Positions 25,654-38,199 of a stretch of DNA of 64,000 nucleotides are shown piece by piece. The stretch's first letter is position 1. Every line of letters begins with the position of its first letter. Source of the DNA: Raphanus sativus (taxonomy: Eukaryota > Streptophyta > Magnoliopsida > Brassicales > Brassicaceae); NCBI RefSeq assembly GCF_000801105.2, contig NC_079519.1, positions 27,689,288 through 27,753,287 of the forward strand, given 5' to 3'. The position numbers and the translations under genes were made by a program. A model generated the notes under the pieces. The model was given only the letters and a program-made list of their open reading frames with translations. It searched no databases and was not told where the DNA came from.

Positions 25654-26545
25654 ATATTGGTGGGATATGCGGGTACTAGGGCTGGGCATTCGGGATAATC
25701 GGGTTTCGGTTTTATCCAATCGGGTTTCGGTTTTTCGAATTTACCAAAATCAGTCTCATTCGGATTATTTGAAAGTTCGGTTCGAGACCGGATCGGGTTC
25801 TATCGGGTTTGGGTCGGGGTTAGTAAATCTTCAAAAAACCAGTACAACCCAATGTACTTTTTGGTTCGGGTCCCAATCGCTTCCTCGGTTTTAAAATATC
25901 TAATTCGTACCTATTTTATACTAAAAACATACATAAAATCGGTTTTTATCGGATTTCAAATACCTAACTTGTACCTTTTTAAAATTAATTTAAAAATAAA
26001 AAATGAACTTTAACCATGATAATTCAAAAAAAAACAAAAAAACATATTTATTGATAAAAAAATCAAATAAATGCAAACATAAAACGAAAACCACATTCTC
26101 ATGAAATGATAAACCTTGTTTAATGAAAACAAAATGTAAATCTAAATATTTTAAAATTCATTAGCCATCTTTAACCATCAATCTTCATATAATAAACCAC
26201 CAACCTTCATGTAATATATAAGTATTTTAGATGTTCAATATATCTTAATGTATTTTGAGTACATACTAGAAATTAAGATCATGTTTGTTACAAGATCTTT
26301 CTAGGGTTTTGAATGTTTCGAGTTCTATCGGATATCCATTTAACTTCGAGTTCGGTTCGGATAATATCCATAACCCGAAATACCATAAAACAAGATCCAT
26401 TCAGTATTTATGTCGGGTTCGGATTCATTTTTATCGGATCGGATTCGGTTCGGATTTTTGGGTTCAATTTATTTGCCCACCCCTAGCGGGTACATTGGAG
26501 CAGAATTGGAAACTATTCGAGAAGGCATTACTCAGAATGTAATGT
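25654..26545 (+). pseudogene. Methionine gamma-lyase, 3' fragment split by a transposon
   Basis: Joining 25654-25676 with 26494-26545 (skipping the hAT-like element and one copy of its duplication) gives VGYAGTLEQNWKLFEKALLR, then Met and a TAA stop. This matches the C-terminus of the intact gene at 36565-38199 (VGYAGTLEQKWTQFEKAFIR, then Met and stop). Similarity continues a short way into the 3' flank (TAATGTCT, then AATGTGGCTAACGTT). Everything upstream of VGYAG, including the PLP-binding region, is gone, so the copy is dead. It lies between the ENODL8-like and BDG1 genes, which is where At1g64660 lies in Arabidopsis, so it may be the decayed syntenic copy. The change from the intact gene in about 5 of 21 residues shows it is much older than the ENODL8 duplication. 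Confidence 0.88.
25677..26485. mobile_element. hAT-like non-autonomous element, copy 2 (809 bp)
   Basis: A perfect 8-bp target-site duplication, GCGGGTAC, lies at 25669-25676 and 26486-26493. Terminal inverted repeats are TAGGGCTGGGC and TAGGGGTGGGC (10 of 11 match). The interior is TTCGG-rich and aligns with copy 1 at 2552-3365 (shared phrases include GTTTCGGTTTTATCCAATC and GGTTAGTAAATCTTCAAA). It has inserted into a codon run encoding Tyr-Ala-Gly-Thr of the MGL fragment. No transposase is encoded. Confidence 0.93.
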
Positions 26546-27011
26546 CTAATGTGGCTAACGTTCTGTCTCTGATTTGTTTTTGTTTTTTTGAAACTATTCT
26601 TACTGTCTCTAATTTGTTATGTCACAATGTTCGATGAATTAATACCTTTTCGGTATATTTCTTTCTTGAATCACGTTTATCTATTTTTCTTCTTCTAATT
26701 ATCCCAAATTGGTAAGAAATTTCATCCAGAGATGCCTCTACGTACATTCATTAAATTTGCACAGAAGACTCAAGAGAATAAGACGGCCAATGCAAACTGC
26801 TTTATTCTTAGCCGCTAAACTATCCACATTTAAATTCAAAATAATAATAGTGAAGAGGTAACAAGAGAAAAAGTTACATTTGTGTTCTTAACAGGAAGAA
26901 GTAACCGAAATATGCAAAATTAAATGGGTATAAAATAATTATTTGAATGATAGTGGTAACTGGGGTTGGTACTTTTTATATACTTAAACGAGGAAATTAT
27001 TTTAAATGAAT
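26546..27011. other. Intergenic stretch between the MGL fragment and BDG1
   Basis: The first part is 3' flank of the MGL fragment and the rest is BDG1 3' flank. No gene seen. Confidence 0.5.
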
Positions 27012-29247
27012 TTAAGTAGTAGTGGATCTGCGCCAGATGAGCTCAAGCTCCCTAGCGAACTCCTTCTGCCTCCCAACCACAATGGTTATGTGGTCTTTAT
27101 CGGGGACTATGTGAATTCTGGCGCGTGGAACTTTCCTCTTGACGCCGTAACTGCACTCCACCGGGATAAGGTCATCGCGGCCACCGTGGAAGACGGCGAC
27201 GTCACAGTTCACGTTGTCACGGACATGGTCAAGATAACCTTCTACCTTGCTTCCCGATCCGAAGATAATGTTGTGTAGTGTGTGCCACGATGCATTGTGT
27301 GTATGACACAAGAACCCTTCTATTAAGTACGTCCGCATCCTGCATATACCCAATTATTCACCTTTTCATTGCTACTACTGTGTATATATATATATATATA
27401 TATATTATTAGAAGAGGTGAAAATGCAATAATTTATGCGCATTTACATTATGTACAATTTTATTATGTCACAATAAAAGTTCCCAAAAAAAAACAATAAA
27501 GTTTCATCACGTCTCAAACGTTGATGTCAGGATGAAGACGAGATTCAAAAGTGCCTGCGACGGTAATCACACTACGTCGGTCTAGTAGTAGATGACTGAG
27601 TAGGTACCTGTTTCTGGTGAGTAGCTTGGTGAGAAACTCCAACAAGTGGTGGTTCTTGCAAAGGACTAGACTGACGGTGCGGCTAAGGTGCTCGTACCAG
27701 CTAGCCACTGAGGCTGCAAAGGCCATCGGAGGCCACACTTCCTTGGGCGCCATTCTTCTCATCACATACTTTGTCGCTTGCACTCCCTTGGGCACCGAAT
27801 AATATGGCTGCATTTTCGCATACGATCAATCACCTAATAATACTAACCAGGAAAGAAAGATTGTTCAAGAAAATTATATATAGTTTGAGTCATGACTCAC
27901 AGGAGCCAATAGAGTGATTGACTTGATGGCTCCTGGGTGTTTTGCCGCAAGCGCAAGAGCCAAAATGCAGCCCAAGGAGTGAGCCACTACGTGAAATGTC
28001 TTGAGTCTGAATTGAGAGATCACTGATCTCTCTATCATTTCTAAATGCTCTTTCAATGTATAAAGCGAATCATTTGGCTTTGGACTTTTCCCGTACCCCA
28101 ACAAATCCACTGCTAAAAACCTGTAATTCGATTTGGCTGAGTCGGAGAAGTTTGGGAACAGAGTCTCCGTCCAAAACGTGGATGATGATAAGAACCCATG
28201 TATGAAAACTACGTTCTCTTGTGCCTTGTTGTCTGCACATTCAAAATTATTCACTTTATCCTCGGGAAATAACCTAACACTTAGAAAGCCTTTTTTTCAA
28301 AAAAAAAAAACAAAAAAAACCTAACACTGTTACACATGTAATGTGGATTCTTTTTTTTTGCATATTAGTGCATGGATATTTAGCATGATGAAGGTTATTA
28401 TTCCTAACAATGATGGATATTTAAGCATGATGAAGTGAGACTTTCCGTTTAGTTTACTAACTAGTGTATTTATTGTACCAATGTGAAACGACCCAACAGA
28501 ACGCATAATACACATAACTAAGTATTGTTCTTTGAATATTTGATCCTAAGGCAGCATGCATTCTTTACGAACCATTTTTTTTAATCTTTGTCATGCATGC
28601 ACAAGAGACTAGAGAGAGATTAAAAAATCAAAAAAGGGGGTTAAGATTATTCGCACAATATATATTGTTAGTTATTACTTTTTTTGTACAACCTATATTG
28701 TTAGTAGCATTGTGTAAAATGTAGATCATGTACCTTTGGGTTGTTGGACATTGACAAAGAGAGAAGGGCTGGAAGAGGAAAGCCAAGAAGTGCAGAATGT
28801 GCAATGGCAATCAGACCATCTTGGTGTTCTCGGCAACTTCTCGACCACCGTGGAATTTACGGTTAGTCTTTTCTTCTTAGTCGACGATGATCTCTCGTCA
28901 CTGCATTCCACAGCATTCTTTTTGAAACACTTCACCAGCTTGGCGAGAAGTGAAGGACGTGAGTAAAGTGTCTCGGAGATCTCATCCAAATGGATCTTTG
29001 TTCTCGTAAGCGAGACCACCTTTGAGTAGTCTCCTGATCTTTCCGAGACTATCATCTTTCTGCCTCTGCTCCCTCCAGCCGCCGCTTGTTTGGCCTCGGG
29101 CGGCGGACAACAGTAGCAGGGTTTCCACTCCGACTCGAAGAAGAAATCAAGCGTCCTGTACGTAAAGCAAAGCAAGAAATCGACAATGTCGAGGATGAAG
29201 AAGACGAAGAAGCCCACAGTGCGATTGAGCCACCGTGAAAAGCCCAT
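27012..29247 (-). CDS. BDG1: BODYGUARD1-type alpha/beta-hydrolase
   Basis: Four exons: 29247-28734, 28232-27901, 27807-27608 and 27339-27012, all GT-AG and in frame, giving 457 residues. An N-terminal hydrophobic segment (TVGFFVFFILDIVDFLLCF) is followed by SEWKPCYCCPPPEAK. The hydrolase core has NVVFIHGFLSSSTFW (oxyanion loop), the nucleophile elbow VAHSLGC with Ser, the acid in GGRDDLIPVE and the His in PDKDHITIV, so the catalytic triad is intact. Sequence and length match Arabidopsis BODYGUARD1 (At1g64670), an epidermal wall-associated protein needed for cutin and cuticle formation and linked to osmotic-stress ABA induction. I chose MGFSR as the start because the family begins there; an in-frame ATG 11 codons upstream (29280) is also possible. 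Intron 3 holds a TA microsatellite. Confidence 0.95.
27381..27406. repeat. (TA)n microsatellite in BDG1 intron 3
   Basis: An uninterrupted TATATA run of about 12 units lies inside the third intron of the BDG1 gene. It is likely polymorphic. Confidence 0.9.
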
Positions 29248-29280
29248 GCTGTGGAGTGTGAGTCTTGTGGAGGATGGCAT

Positions 29281-31940
29281 GTATGTATGATGGTGATGTA
29301 TGTAAATGGGTGAGAGAAATTAATATCATACTCATGTTCATGAAGGAAGAAAGAGAGAGAATAGGTAGCAGATAGATGAATTTATTGATCGCATTTAACA
29401 TACACTGTTGGCTTAAATGATGAAATTGGGTGGTCGTTGAATCTCTTCTCACCACTCTCCCACGCATATCCAGCACACACCACCACTTCCCTTACATTTA
29501 TTTGTTTATTTTGGACAACTCTTTTATTATATTTATTTATTATATGATCCAAAGCTTCAATACTTGGCAACATGTGGTGTCCATTGGTCGGGTGATATAA
29601 TCCACAAACCAGTATTGCGTCTTACTTAATTTACACACAACACAATGTCAATTAAGCCAGCATGCATGAAGGGTTCCTTTGCGTTTATGTTTCCAACCTG
29701 TAAACATAAAAAGAACAAAAAAAAATCGAATTCAAATTTCGTCTGAGTTTCAACTTTTTTTTTCTTTTTCTTTCTAAAAAGTTACCATTTGATAAACATT
29801 ATACTCCATATGTTTCATAACATAAGATATTATTTATAAAAAACATACAAAAATTTTAAAAACTTATTTTTTTTAAACATATTAATAATATATATTAAAA
29901 ACTATCCATGCAATCGTGAATAGACTCTAAAGTATAATTGATTGGACATTTTCATTAGTTAACATTAACATAAAAATACAAAACATCTTCCATTTTAAAA
30001 CATCAAAAACCTTATGAAACATCGTACATTATAAAATGGAAGGAGCGTATATAATAATAAGTAAGTATTTAATGTAATCCTATCAACATCAGTGTGTTTC
30101 TTAGTTAACAATCACAACTGATAACAAGAATAAACTTCGATCAGAAAAAAGAACCAAGAATAAACATATTTGACGGGGAAAAAATTGTGAGAGAAAAAAC
30201 GTTTAATGTCAAAAACAACATGTTTAATTTCCTTGTATTTTTTTGATCAAATTTTAATTTCCTTGTATAAATACACAATAAAAAAACGCAGATAGTCAAT
30301 ATGATACTCTACATGCATAGTTTTGTAAGACTGATGCTCAAAAAAAGGTTTGGTAAGACTTAGTGAGGGATTTATTGATGTCAAACTGAAACTAATAGAC
30401 ATCAAATCATTGAAGTAATAGCATATTAATGGAAATTTGTAAATGTTGAAGCTTTGTAAATGTTGATAGCGAAATAAAAAGAATGAGAAGTGATAACAGT
30501 GGTGACATGTATCTATCTCAAAGCCATCACTTTGAATGCCCACCGGCTCATCTAAACAGTTTCCTGGATGACCCATTTTTAGTCAATTGTACAATATGTA
30601 ATTATGTATACTTTTTTCTTTTGACACTGTTATCACTATGTAGTCAAAATGTATACAGATTCTGTAAAGATGCGAGTAACTAGTTTTTTTTAACACTCAT
30701 TTATTATGATATTATTATTATGAAAATATATAAATGATTTTACAGTAAAAATTCTACATGTTTTCTTTTTCTACATGTTTCTCTACACGTCTTGAGGATC
30801 ACTTCTTACACGTTCTAAGGATCACTTCTTAATCTTTGTCATATAATTTCTTTTAGAAATTTTAGTTTTGATCACTTACATATTTCAAGTGATCCTTAAG
30901 ACGTATAAGTGAAACCTGCAGAAGTTTGTAAGATTTTAAAATTAATTTTGTTATACTATATATTTATATTTTATAATTTATAACATGACATATTATGTTC
31001 TATTAAACTAAAATATTCAAAAAATAAAATTTGTTTATTTATTTTTAAGTTCTAACTTTATAATTATAGTTTTGTAACTTTTGAAATTTTTATTATTTTG
31101 TTTAGTATTTTAATTGTAAAATTCATTTGTAAATGTTAATCTAATTAATTATTACTAAAAATAAATTAGATGTCATTAGTATTTATCTAGTTACCTTTTT
31201 ACATCATCATTTTTCACATAATCATGCCATATCATCTGTTTCTTTGGTGGAAAATATATATGAATGTTTAATATGTTAGAGTTTTCATTCGTAGATTTGA
31301 AATGCAAGTGAAAAAACTCAGTGTTTAAAATGTGTGTAAGTATCATTATGAATATTTAAAATATGATTTTCTCTTATATATATAGTTGAATAACATAATA
31401 CCTTTAAGATATTATTTGATACAACAAAATTCGTAGCCCTTATTTATTGTGTTGCTTTTTAATCTTATTTTATTGTGTGACTAAAAGTTGACTTATTAAT
31501 TAGATGAATGTATTTTTTTATCGTAGGCTTAGTTAATTATGAATGTCATGTATAACTATTGAAGTGAAAACAACCTCTTATGTTTGTGCATAAATATACC
31601 GTAACTTATATACTAACTTTTTAAGTATTCAAATACCAATTCACAAATTTTTGTAAATTGATATAATCTTTACAAAATGCAATTCTTTTCAGTCAATATA
31701 ACTTTTATTCTTTGGCATCTCTTATTCTACTCCAACTTTTATTCTGAATTCTATTTTAAATAAAAAAATATCCTAACTCTACTTCATATTTATTCCGAAT
31801 TCTATTTTAAAATAAAAAAAACAGATATGATATCTCAAAAAGATTACATAAAAGATGCATGAACTAATAAAATTCAAAACTACACATAAATAATACAAAA
31901 AATGATTTAATGATCTGATAAATTACTTTCGGAACTACTA
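29281..31940. other. BDG1 upstream region and intergenic DNA
   Basis: 29281-29650 is the presumed BDG1 promoter on the minus strand. The rest is AT-rich with no gene. A short inverted pair lies near 30787-30905, where GTCTTGAGGATCACTT is complementary to AAGTGATCCTTAAGAC, suggesting a small foldback element. Confidence 0.5.
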
Positions 31941-31943
31941 AGA

Positions 31944-32195
31944 ACATCTCTAATGTAAAACTTTATTTTTCCTCTAAAATGGAGTAAACAGAAATATGGA
32001 ATAATTTTTTTTAACCATATTCAATTTCTCATTTCATAATGGAATGATGAATAAACAAAAAATGAATTACTCCAGTTATGGAGTAAATTTTATTATAGAG
32101 TTAAATATGAAATTGAGTTGGAGAATTTCTTTCTACATACTCAATTTCACTTTATTTTAGAGTAAAAATTAGAGTGAGGTTGAAGATGCCCAAAG
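31944..32195. mobile_element. Probable MITE of the CATCTCCAACC family
   Basis: The left end reads GAACATCTCTAATGTAAAAC and the right end, reversed, GGGCATCTTCAACCTCACTC. Inside, ATGGAGTAA and its complement recur, as in the foldback cluster at 34.8-35.2 kb and the element at 40.0 kb. No exact target-site duplication was read. Confidence 0.55.
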
Positions 32196-34780
32196 ATCGG
32201 TGAAATATTGTTCAAACATAATAGATGAGTTTGTTTATCTTGTGGGTCAACATTTTCATATGACAATATTTGTACTTATTGAGCTTGATATGTGCATAAG
32301 CATTTGGATCATATAAGAAATTTAAATTACAAAACAAAACTTTGTTTTCTTCTTTATTTTCTTTTATTAATGCATAATTTTGTTTTTGAATTAAGAAAAT
32401 TGCATATGATGAAAATTGTACAATTGAAGTTGGAAAAGAAGCTTTACCCGTAGATATTAAAATTGTAGAAGATGAAAATATCTGCTTTCAGAATTTTCGT
32501 GTTTGATTATAGAAAATCAAAAATAAATAATCTCATTACTATATGAAATTACCAGTTCTAAACATTTGATTATGTTTAGTGTAGTGTAGTAATAATAAAT
32601 CCCCAAAATAGCTTTGAGATCATGGGTTCAAGTCATTTTACATACAAATCATTTACTTTTCTATAAACATAACTATTAGTAGCCTATAATTTTGTTTGGA
32701 CTTATAGCCTTCATATTTCAGGACCGTCGGTCTCTAAACCTTCGCGGCTTCATTTCTTAAGAGATTTTTGTTCCATTGGATCAAATTCTTAGACTATGTA
32801 TGGAGGAGTACGAAACCCGTCTTCAACATTAACCATACACAGTTGTTTTGATAGAGCATGATAGAAAATTTGACTGTTGAGGAAAATAGTTAGCTACAAG
32901 TCTACAACTATAAGACTATGTGCAATAGGGTGTTGAAATTATAATTTTAATAGTTAACAATTTGCAATAGCTTGTTTAGTTATGAGTTGAATATAACTTG
33001 GTATTCAATTAGTTGAAAAGATTAAACATGTTGAATTTGGATGAGGAGGTGAGGGATTAGCGACGTGGCAGTCATCCTATTGGCTGAAGAGAAAATGGGA
33101 ATGATGACAATTTTTTGATCGGCTGTACTGAATTTTTTAATTTTCTTTCAACAATATTTGATTTAATTATTGTATATTAAATTATATATTTTAGAAAACC
33201 GTTATATCAAATTTATCATTTTTCACTCTATAAATTGATAGTTATTTCATTAGATTTGGGTAGAGAAAAAAATCATTTTTAGCTTCTCATAAACTATTGT
33301 TTCTATATATTTTCCTCTCATAAACTATCATTTGTATATTTTATTGTATTAAATTTAATTTTTCGTAATATAGAATAAAATAAAAATATGAAAATAAAAG
33401 TAGTAGGAGAAGTTGTTAAATTTTATTAAATAAACCATTGTAGAGTAAAAAAATTAGTAGATATTAAATTACTAAATGGAAGAGATAGAATATAATGTGA
33501 AGGAAAAAAAGATGATATTGAAGATGTTTGTGTTGAAATGATTTTAAGTCAATGAGTCAATACCACAAGTGTAATGCAGTGGACAGCGACGACTGCCATA
33601 ATTTATATGTGCAACCCCGTTCAACATGTAGCGTTAATTGGGTTGGATTTCTGACAATTTTGGACTATTGACTATTGAGTAACTAATAATAATAATATAA
33701 CGTAGGTGACTAGAAAGGTCGAAAGACCAAAGAAGCTGTAAATGCAATGTCGATGGAGTTCGGTAGGGAGTTGTGTTTGATTACTTGTTTCACATCTTTT
33801 AAAACTTGAAAATGCTCCTCGCCTCTATTATTTATTTTATCCCACTTGCTAGTTATATGACCTGTTTACTGACAATAAATCAAATATAAATGTCACTAAG
33901 TATAGCGATGAACTTTCAGATCAAGTTCGGATCTATTTAGGTTTTGAATTTCTGCTGTTAAAACCATCTCAATGATACTTAGTAATTTTTTTGATTCTAC
34001 TTTAAAATACAATACTTCTACTAAAGAGTTGAATTTGCTCTAACAATTAACTCAATAATAAAGTAGAATTTAGAATACTATTAGGGATGTTCTAAGGATT
34101 CAAGTTCTATATATTTATAAATTTTGGTTTGAGGTAGATACGAATCTTTGCAGTTGTAGTTCAGGTTTGGATATTCATTTAAATTATGTAAACAAATTAA
34201 AATTTTCAACATAGTTTAAAACCTTTAAAATTAAAAATAATATAAATTATATAAATTTGAATAATGTAAGCTAAACATCTAAAACTAATATGTATATTAA
34301 TTCAATTTATATATTTGGATGGAAAATCAGTAGGAATTTAAGTTATTTTTGATGTTTTGAGTATTTTTTGGATAATAAATTTTATCTACCTTAATTATTT
34401 TAGATAATTCATAATATATTTTGAGTATTCTTGATATTATTAGAAATTAAACCTAAAATAACATATTTAAGTATATATATATATATATATATGGATCTTT
34501 TCGGATGCTCAAAATATTTTGGTTTGTTCGTATTCGGGTTTGGTTTTTTAGATACCAAAATTTTAGATATATCTGTTCAGATATTTTACTAGTGCAGATT
34601 CAGTATAATTTATTTTGGGTCGGATTTAGTTTAGTTTTTTCGGGTTCCAATATGTTCCTCAGCCCTAACTAAGTATTTGATTTTTGGTCTGCTCTATACT
34701 AGGCTTTTTGTTCAAGCTATGTGTAGATTGTGATTTAAATACTTTTTTGCCGAGTTTTGTATTTCTTTTGAAACCTTTCT
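32196..34780. other. Intergenic stretch with decayed repeats
   Basis: No gene seen. 32920-33550 resembles 38995-39470 in layout (a GTTGAAT-rich left part, an AT-rich core and GTTGAA at the right), probably two old copies of one MITE family. 34080-34675 is a decayed TTCGG-type element that starts TAGGGATGTT and ends CAGCCCTA, without a readable duplication. Confidence 0.45.
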
Positions 34781-35222
34781 GTATAACTCTATTTTTTCCT
34801 CCAAAATGGAGTAAAAGTGAATATGGAGTAAAATTGCTCCAATCCTACTACATTTTTCACTCCATAATGGAGTCATGAACAAATAAAAAATAGATTACTC
34901 CATTTATGGAGTAAATCTCAAAATGAAGTAAAATATAGAGTTGGGTTAGGGTATCTCCAACCCCACTCCAAAATTGAGAATGGAGTTGGAAATGGAGTGG
35001 AAAATGGAGTGATGACCAAAAAATAAAAGCATTACTCTATAAATGGAGTAATGCTTTTATTTTTTGGTCATCACTCCATTTCCCACTCCATTTCCAACTC
35101 CATTCTCAATTTTGGAGTAAATTATAGAATGGGGTTGGAGATGCTCTTAGAGCATATGTTACTCCATATTCACTTTTACTCCATTTTGGAGTAAAAAATA
35201 GAGTTGGGTTGGAGATACCCTA
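34781..35222. repeat. Nested foldback MITE cluster
   Basis: The cluster is built of ATGGAGTAA and its complement in alternating orientation. The outer arms (TCTATTTTTTCCTCCAAAAT near 34789, its complement near 35190) enclose an inner near-perfect hairpin at about 34951-35142. The inner arms pair over about 75 bp with one clear mismatch and a loop of only a few bases near 35040. The flanks carry the motif GG(G)TATCTCCAACCC shared with other MITEs here. Confidence 0.85.
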
Positions 35223-35841
35223 ACATGGTTTTGGTTCTTACTTCTTACGATGGTCTTCACTTTTGTGCTTTAATTACCTTTTCCTGGGTTCAGTACCTCT
35301 ATTAATGGAGAGTCTTACTTGAATGTGACGTTACAATATTAAATAATTTGGTGGGATAAAATGTTTCTTGACCAATCGTGGACCGTCTGATGTAAATTTT
35401 ATATATTAAAACAAAAGTTATAACTTTGATTTATGTGTTATTTCTTTAAAATGGACTATAACTAGAAATTAATTATCATTCATATATTATTAAAAATATG
35501 CTTAACAATATGTCATACCTAAATTAACCATCAACTCCTATAAAAACGAATCTCTTAACAAACCAATATTTAATTATTTATTAGATGTAAAATTGATTTA
35601 TAGATAGTCATGATATAAAACATTATCAAACGAGTCAGTTTTCACAATATATATTAGCCTATTGTTATAATTATGAATATGCAATATAAACCATTAACCA
35701 ACCATTCCTTATACTAACATATTATCGTATCAAACCAATCCGTAGACCAATACATTATCATATTGTTATAATTCTGAACATGTAATATAAACTATTAACC
35801 AACCATTTTTTACACTAACATATTATCGAATCAGAATCATA
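35223..35841. other. Intergenic stretch with a tandem repeat
   Basis: A unit of about 101 bp beginning ATTGTTATAATT is repeated at 35661 and 35762 (both followed by ATATAAAC(C/T)ATTAACCAAC). No gene seen. Confidence 0.6.
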
Positions 35842-36564
35842 TCTATTAAAATAGAAGTCATGACTTAATTTCATGTATGATTTTCTAATTTGTACCATCA
35901 CTTAAATTTTTTATTAAATATATTTTACTAAGGCTAATACTAATATGTAAAATCTTTAAAATACTTTAATCATAATATCTTTTGAAATAACTCTATAAAT
36001 TAATAAAATATCATAATTCTAATATTATTAATTTATAGATACAGTATGATTAATGTAATTATTTAATTTATTTTAGTAATATAAAAGTAAACAAAATAAT
36101 AATCGATACATAAATTGTTATCAAATCATTATTATTTATAAGTAATTGTCATATTTTTATTTCAAACTATATTAAATAATTTCATAGCTTTTATTTTAAA
36201 AATAGCGAAAAGAATATTTTTAGATTACTAATTAGTTTTATGTTTAGTTTAATGAAAAGTATAATGTTTAAATATACTAAATAATGATGATATGAATTGT
36301 AATTATTATAGTAGTTTAAATATATTTTTCTAATGACTCTAAAAATTAGTTTTGTAATATTTAAGTGTAGCTTACATGTTGAAATGCTTCTAGATTAATA
36401 TATAAGGGATATTACATTAATAATAAAAGTTATAAGCAAGATTCATGAGAAATAGATACGCCGAAAAGATAGTAAGCCATACATAATTATTTTTTGAGCA
36501 ACGATAGTAACCATACATTAGATTACAACGTTGGCCACAAATCAATCGACATGATATTAAGACA

Positions 36565-38199
36565 TTACATTCTGATGAAAGCCTTCTCGAATTGTGTCCA
36601 CTTCTGCTCCAATGTACCCGCATACCCCACAGACATTCGTACAAGGCCAGGAGAGATACCTGCGGCTGCTTTCTGGGAGGGGTCGAGCTCGCTGCTGGTG
36701 CTGCTACTGGAGCAAGACATGAGAGTCTCGTAGTAACCCAAACTGACGGCCATGAGTCCGAACTGTGTGGCGTTTTGGAGATACGTCATGAGCTTGTTGG
36801 CTCTTTCCTCCGTCTCCATGTCTATTGACAACAACCCTCCGTATCCGTACTCTCGGTTCACCATTTCTGTAGCCAGCTTGTGGTGCGGATGGTCCTTGAG
36901 GCCCGGGTATATCACTTTCATCCCCAGCTCTCTCATTCTCTCTGCATACACTTGGGCCCTGCGGCTGTGCTCTTTCATGCGGAGGCCCAAGTGAGGGATT
37001 CGCTCAGAGAGCTCAAATGCCACCTTGGCGTTCATGGTAGGACCCAGCAGCATCAGAGACCCGCCACGCAGATCCATCATCCCTTTCACCAGCTTCTCGC
37101 TCCCACACACGGCCCCTTTTCATAAGGCCACGCCAAAAAACACGTGTACGGTTATTTCTTCATTGCTCCTTCACGTGAAAGAAAACTAAATACGTACCTT
37201 GCGATAAAACTAAGTCACGTTACCTGCGATGATGTCGGCCCCACCACTGATGAATTTGGAGATACTGTGAACCACCACATCTGCTCCAAACTTGACCGGA
37301 GACAGCACCATGGGGGTAAAGGTATTGTCCACAACCACCATCACGCCCTTCTCGTGTGCTATACGGCTCAACTCAGGTGTGTCGGCCACAGTCAGCGTCG
37401 GGTTGGCCATCGACTCAAAATAGAGGACATGAGTCCTACCCTCGACGATCGCGTCTGCCACCGCGCCATGGTCCGTTATGTCCACGAAAGACGTGGTTAT
37501 GTTGCAGGTCCGTGGCAAGAAATGAGAGAGCAAAGCGTGTGTTCCTCCGTAGAGCGTCTTTGAAGCCACCACGTGTCCCCCACTGCTGCATAGTTGCAGC
37601 AGGACCGACGAAATCGCCGCCATACCTGACGTCAGTCTCAAAATAATAAAGATTTGCCTCTCTTTTTAGTTTTACTTAAAAAGTTTGAACATTCAAAGTT
37701 CTAGTTCTAGCAAAGAGTCCGTATCAAACTCAACTAGGTTCCATGGTCTGAATATATATATTAAATATAATTCTTCTTTTTATATATAGTTACCGTTTGC
37801 ACAAAAAAAGTAATATATATAGTTACCGCTTGAGGTACAGTAGGCGGCTTGAGTGCCTTCGAGAGCAGCCATCTTGCGGCTGAGGTTGAGCACGGTGGGG
37901 TTGAAGTGTCGGCTGTATACGAAGAAGTCATTTTCTGGTCCCAGTTCTCCTGCGAACATCCGCCTCATGGTGTCCGGTTCCATGACCGTGAAGGTAGCGG
38001 AGGCCTCGATGGACATGTTCACTCCGCCGTGTTCCCCGAATTCGTGTCGGATGCTTGCAAGCGCCACAGCGGGGTCAGCTTCACATGCCATCAGTGAAGA
38101 TTTCTTTGCAACCGTGGCGTCTCCGTCTTCGTCATCGCGGTCGTTTCGTTTCTTCCCGGAGATTGCGAGGAGATGTTCGGTATCGAGGATATGGGCCAT
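36565..38199 (-). CDS. MGL: Methionine gamma-lyase
   Basis: Three exons: 38199-37827, 37625-37224 and 37115-36565, GT-AG and in frame, giving 441 residues, the length I recall for Arabidopsis MGL (At1g64660). It is a cytosolic PLP enzyme of the Cys/Met-metabolism family that splits methionine into methanethiol, 2-oxobutyrate and ammonia, linking methionine turnover to isoleucine supply. The PLP site is seen as VVVHSISKFISGGADIIAG (Schiff-base Lys in SISK); VVVDNTF carries the ring-stacking Asp region, and SSGGHVVASKTLYGGTH contacts the phosphate. It ends with GLVRMSVGYAGTLEQKW. All key residues look intact. A dead 3' fragment of a second copy lies at 25654-26545. Confidence 0.96.
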
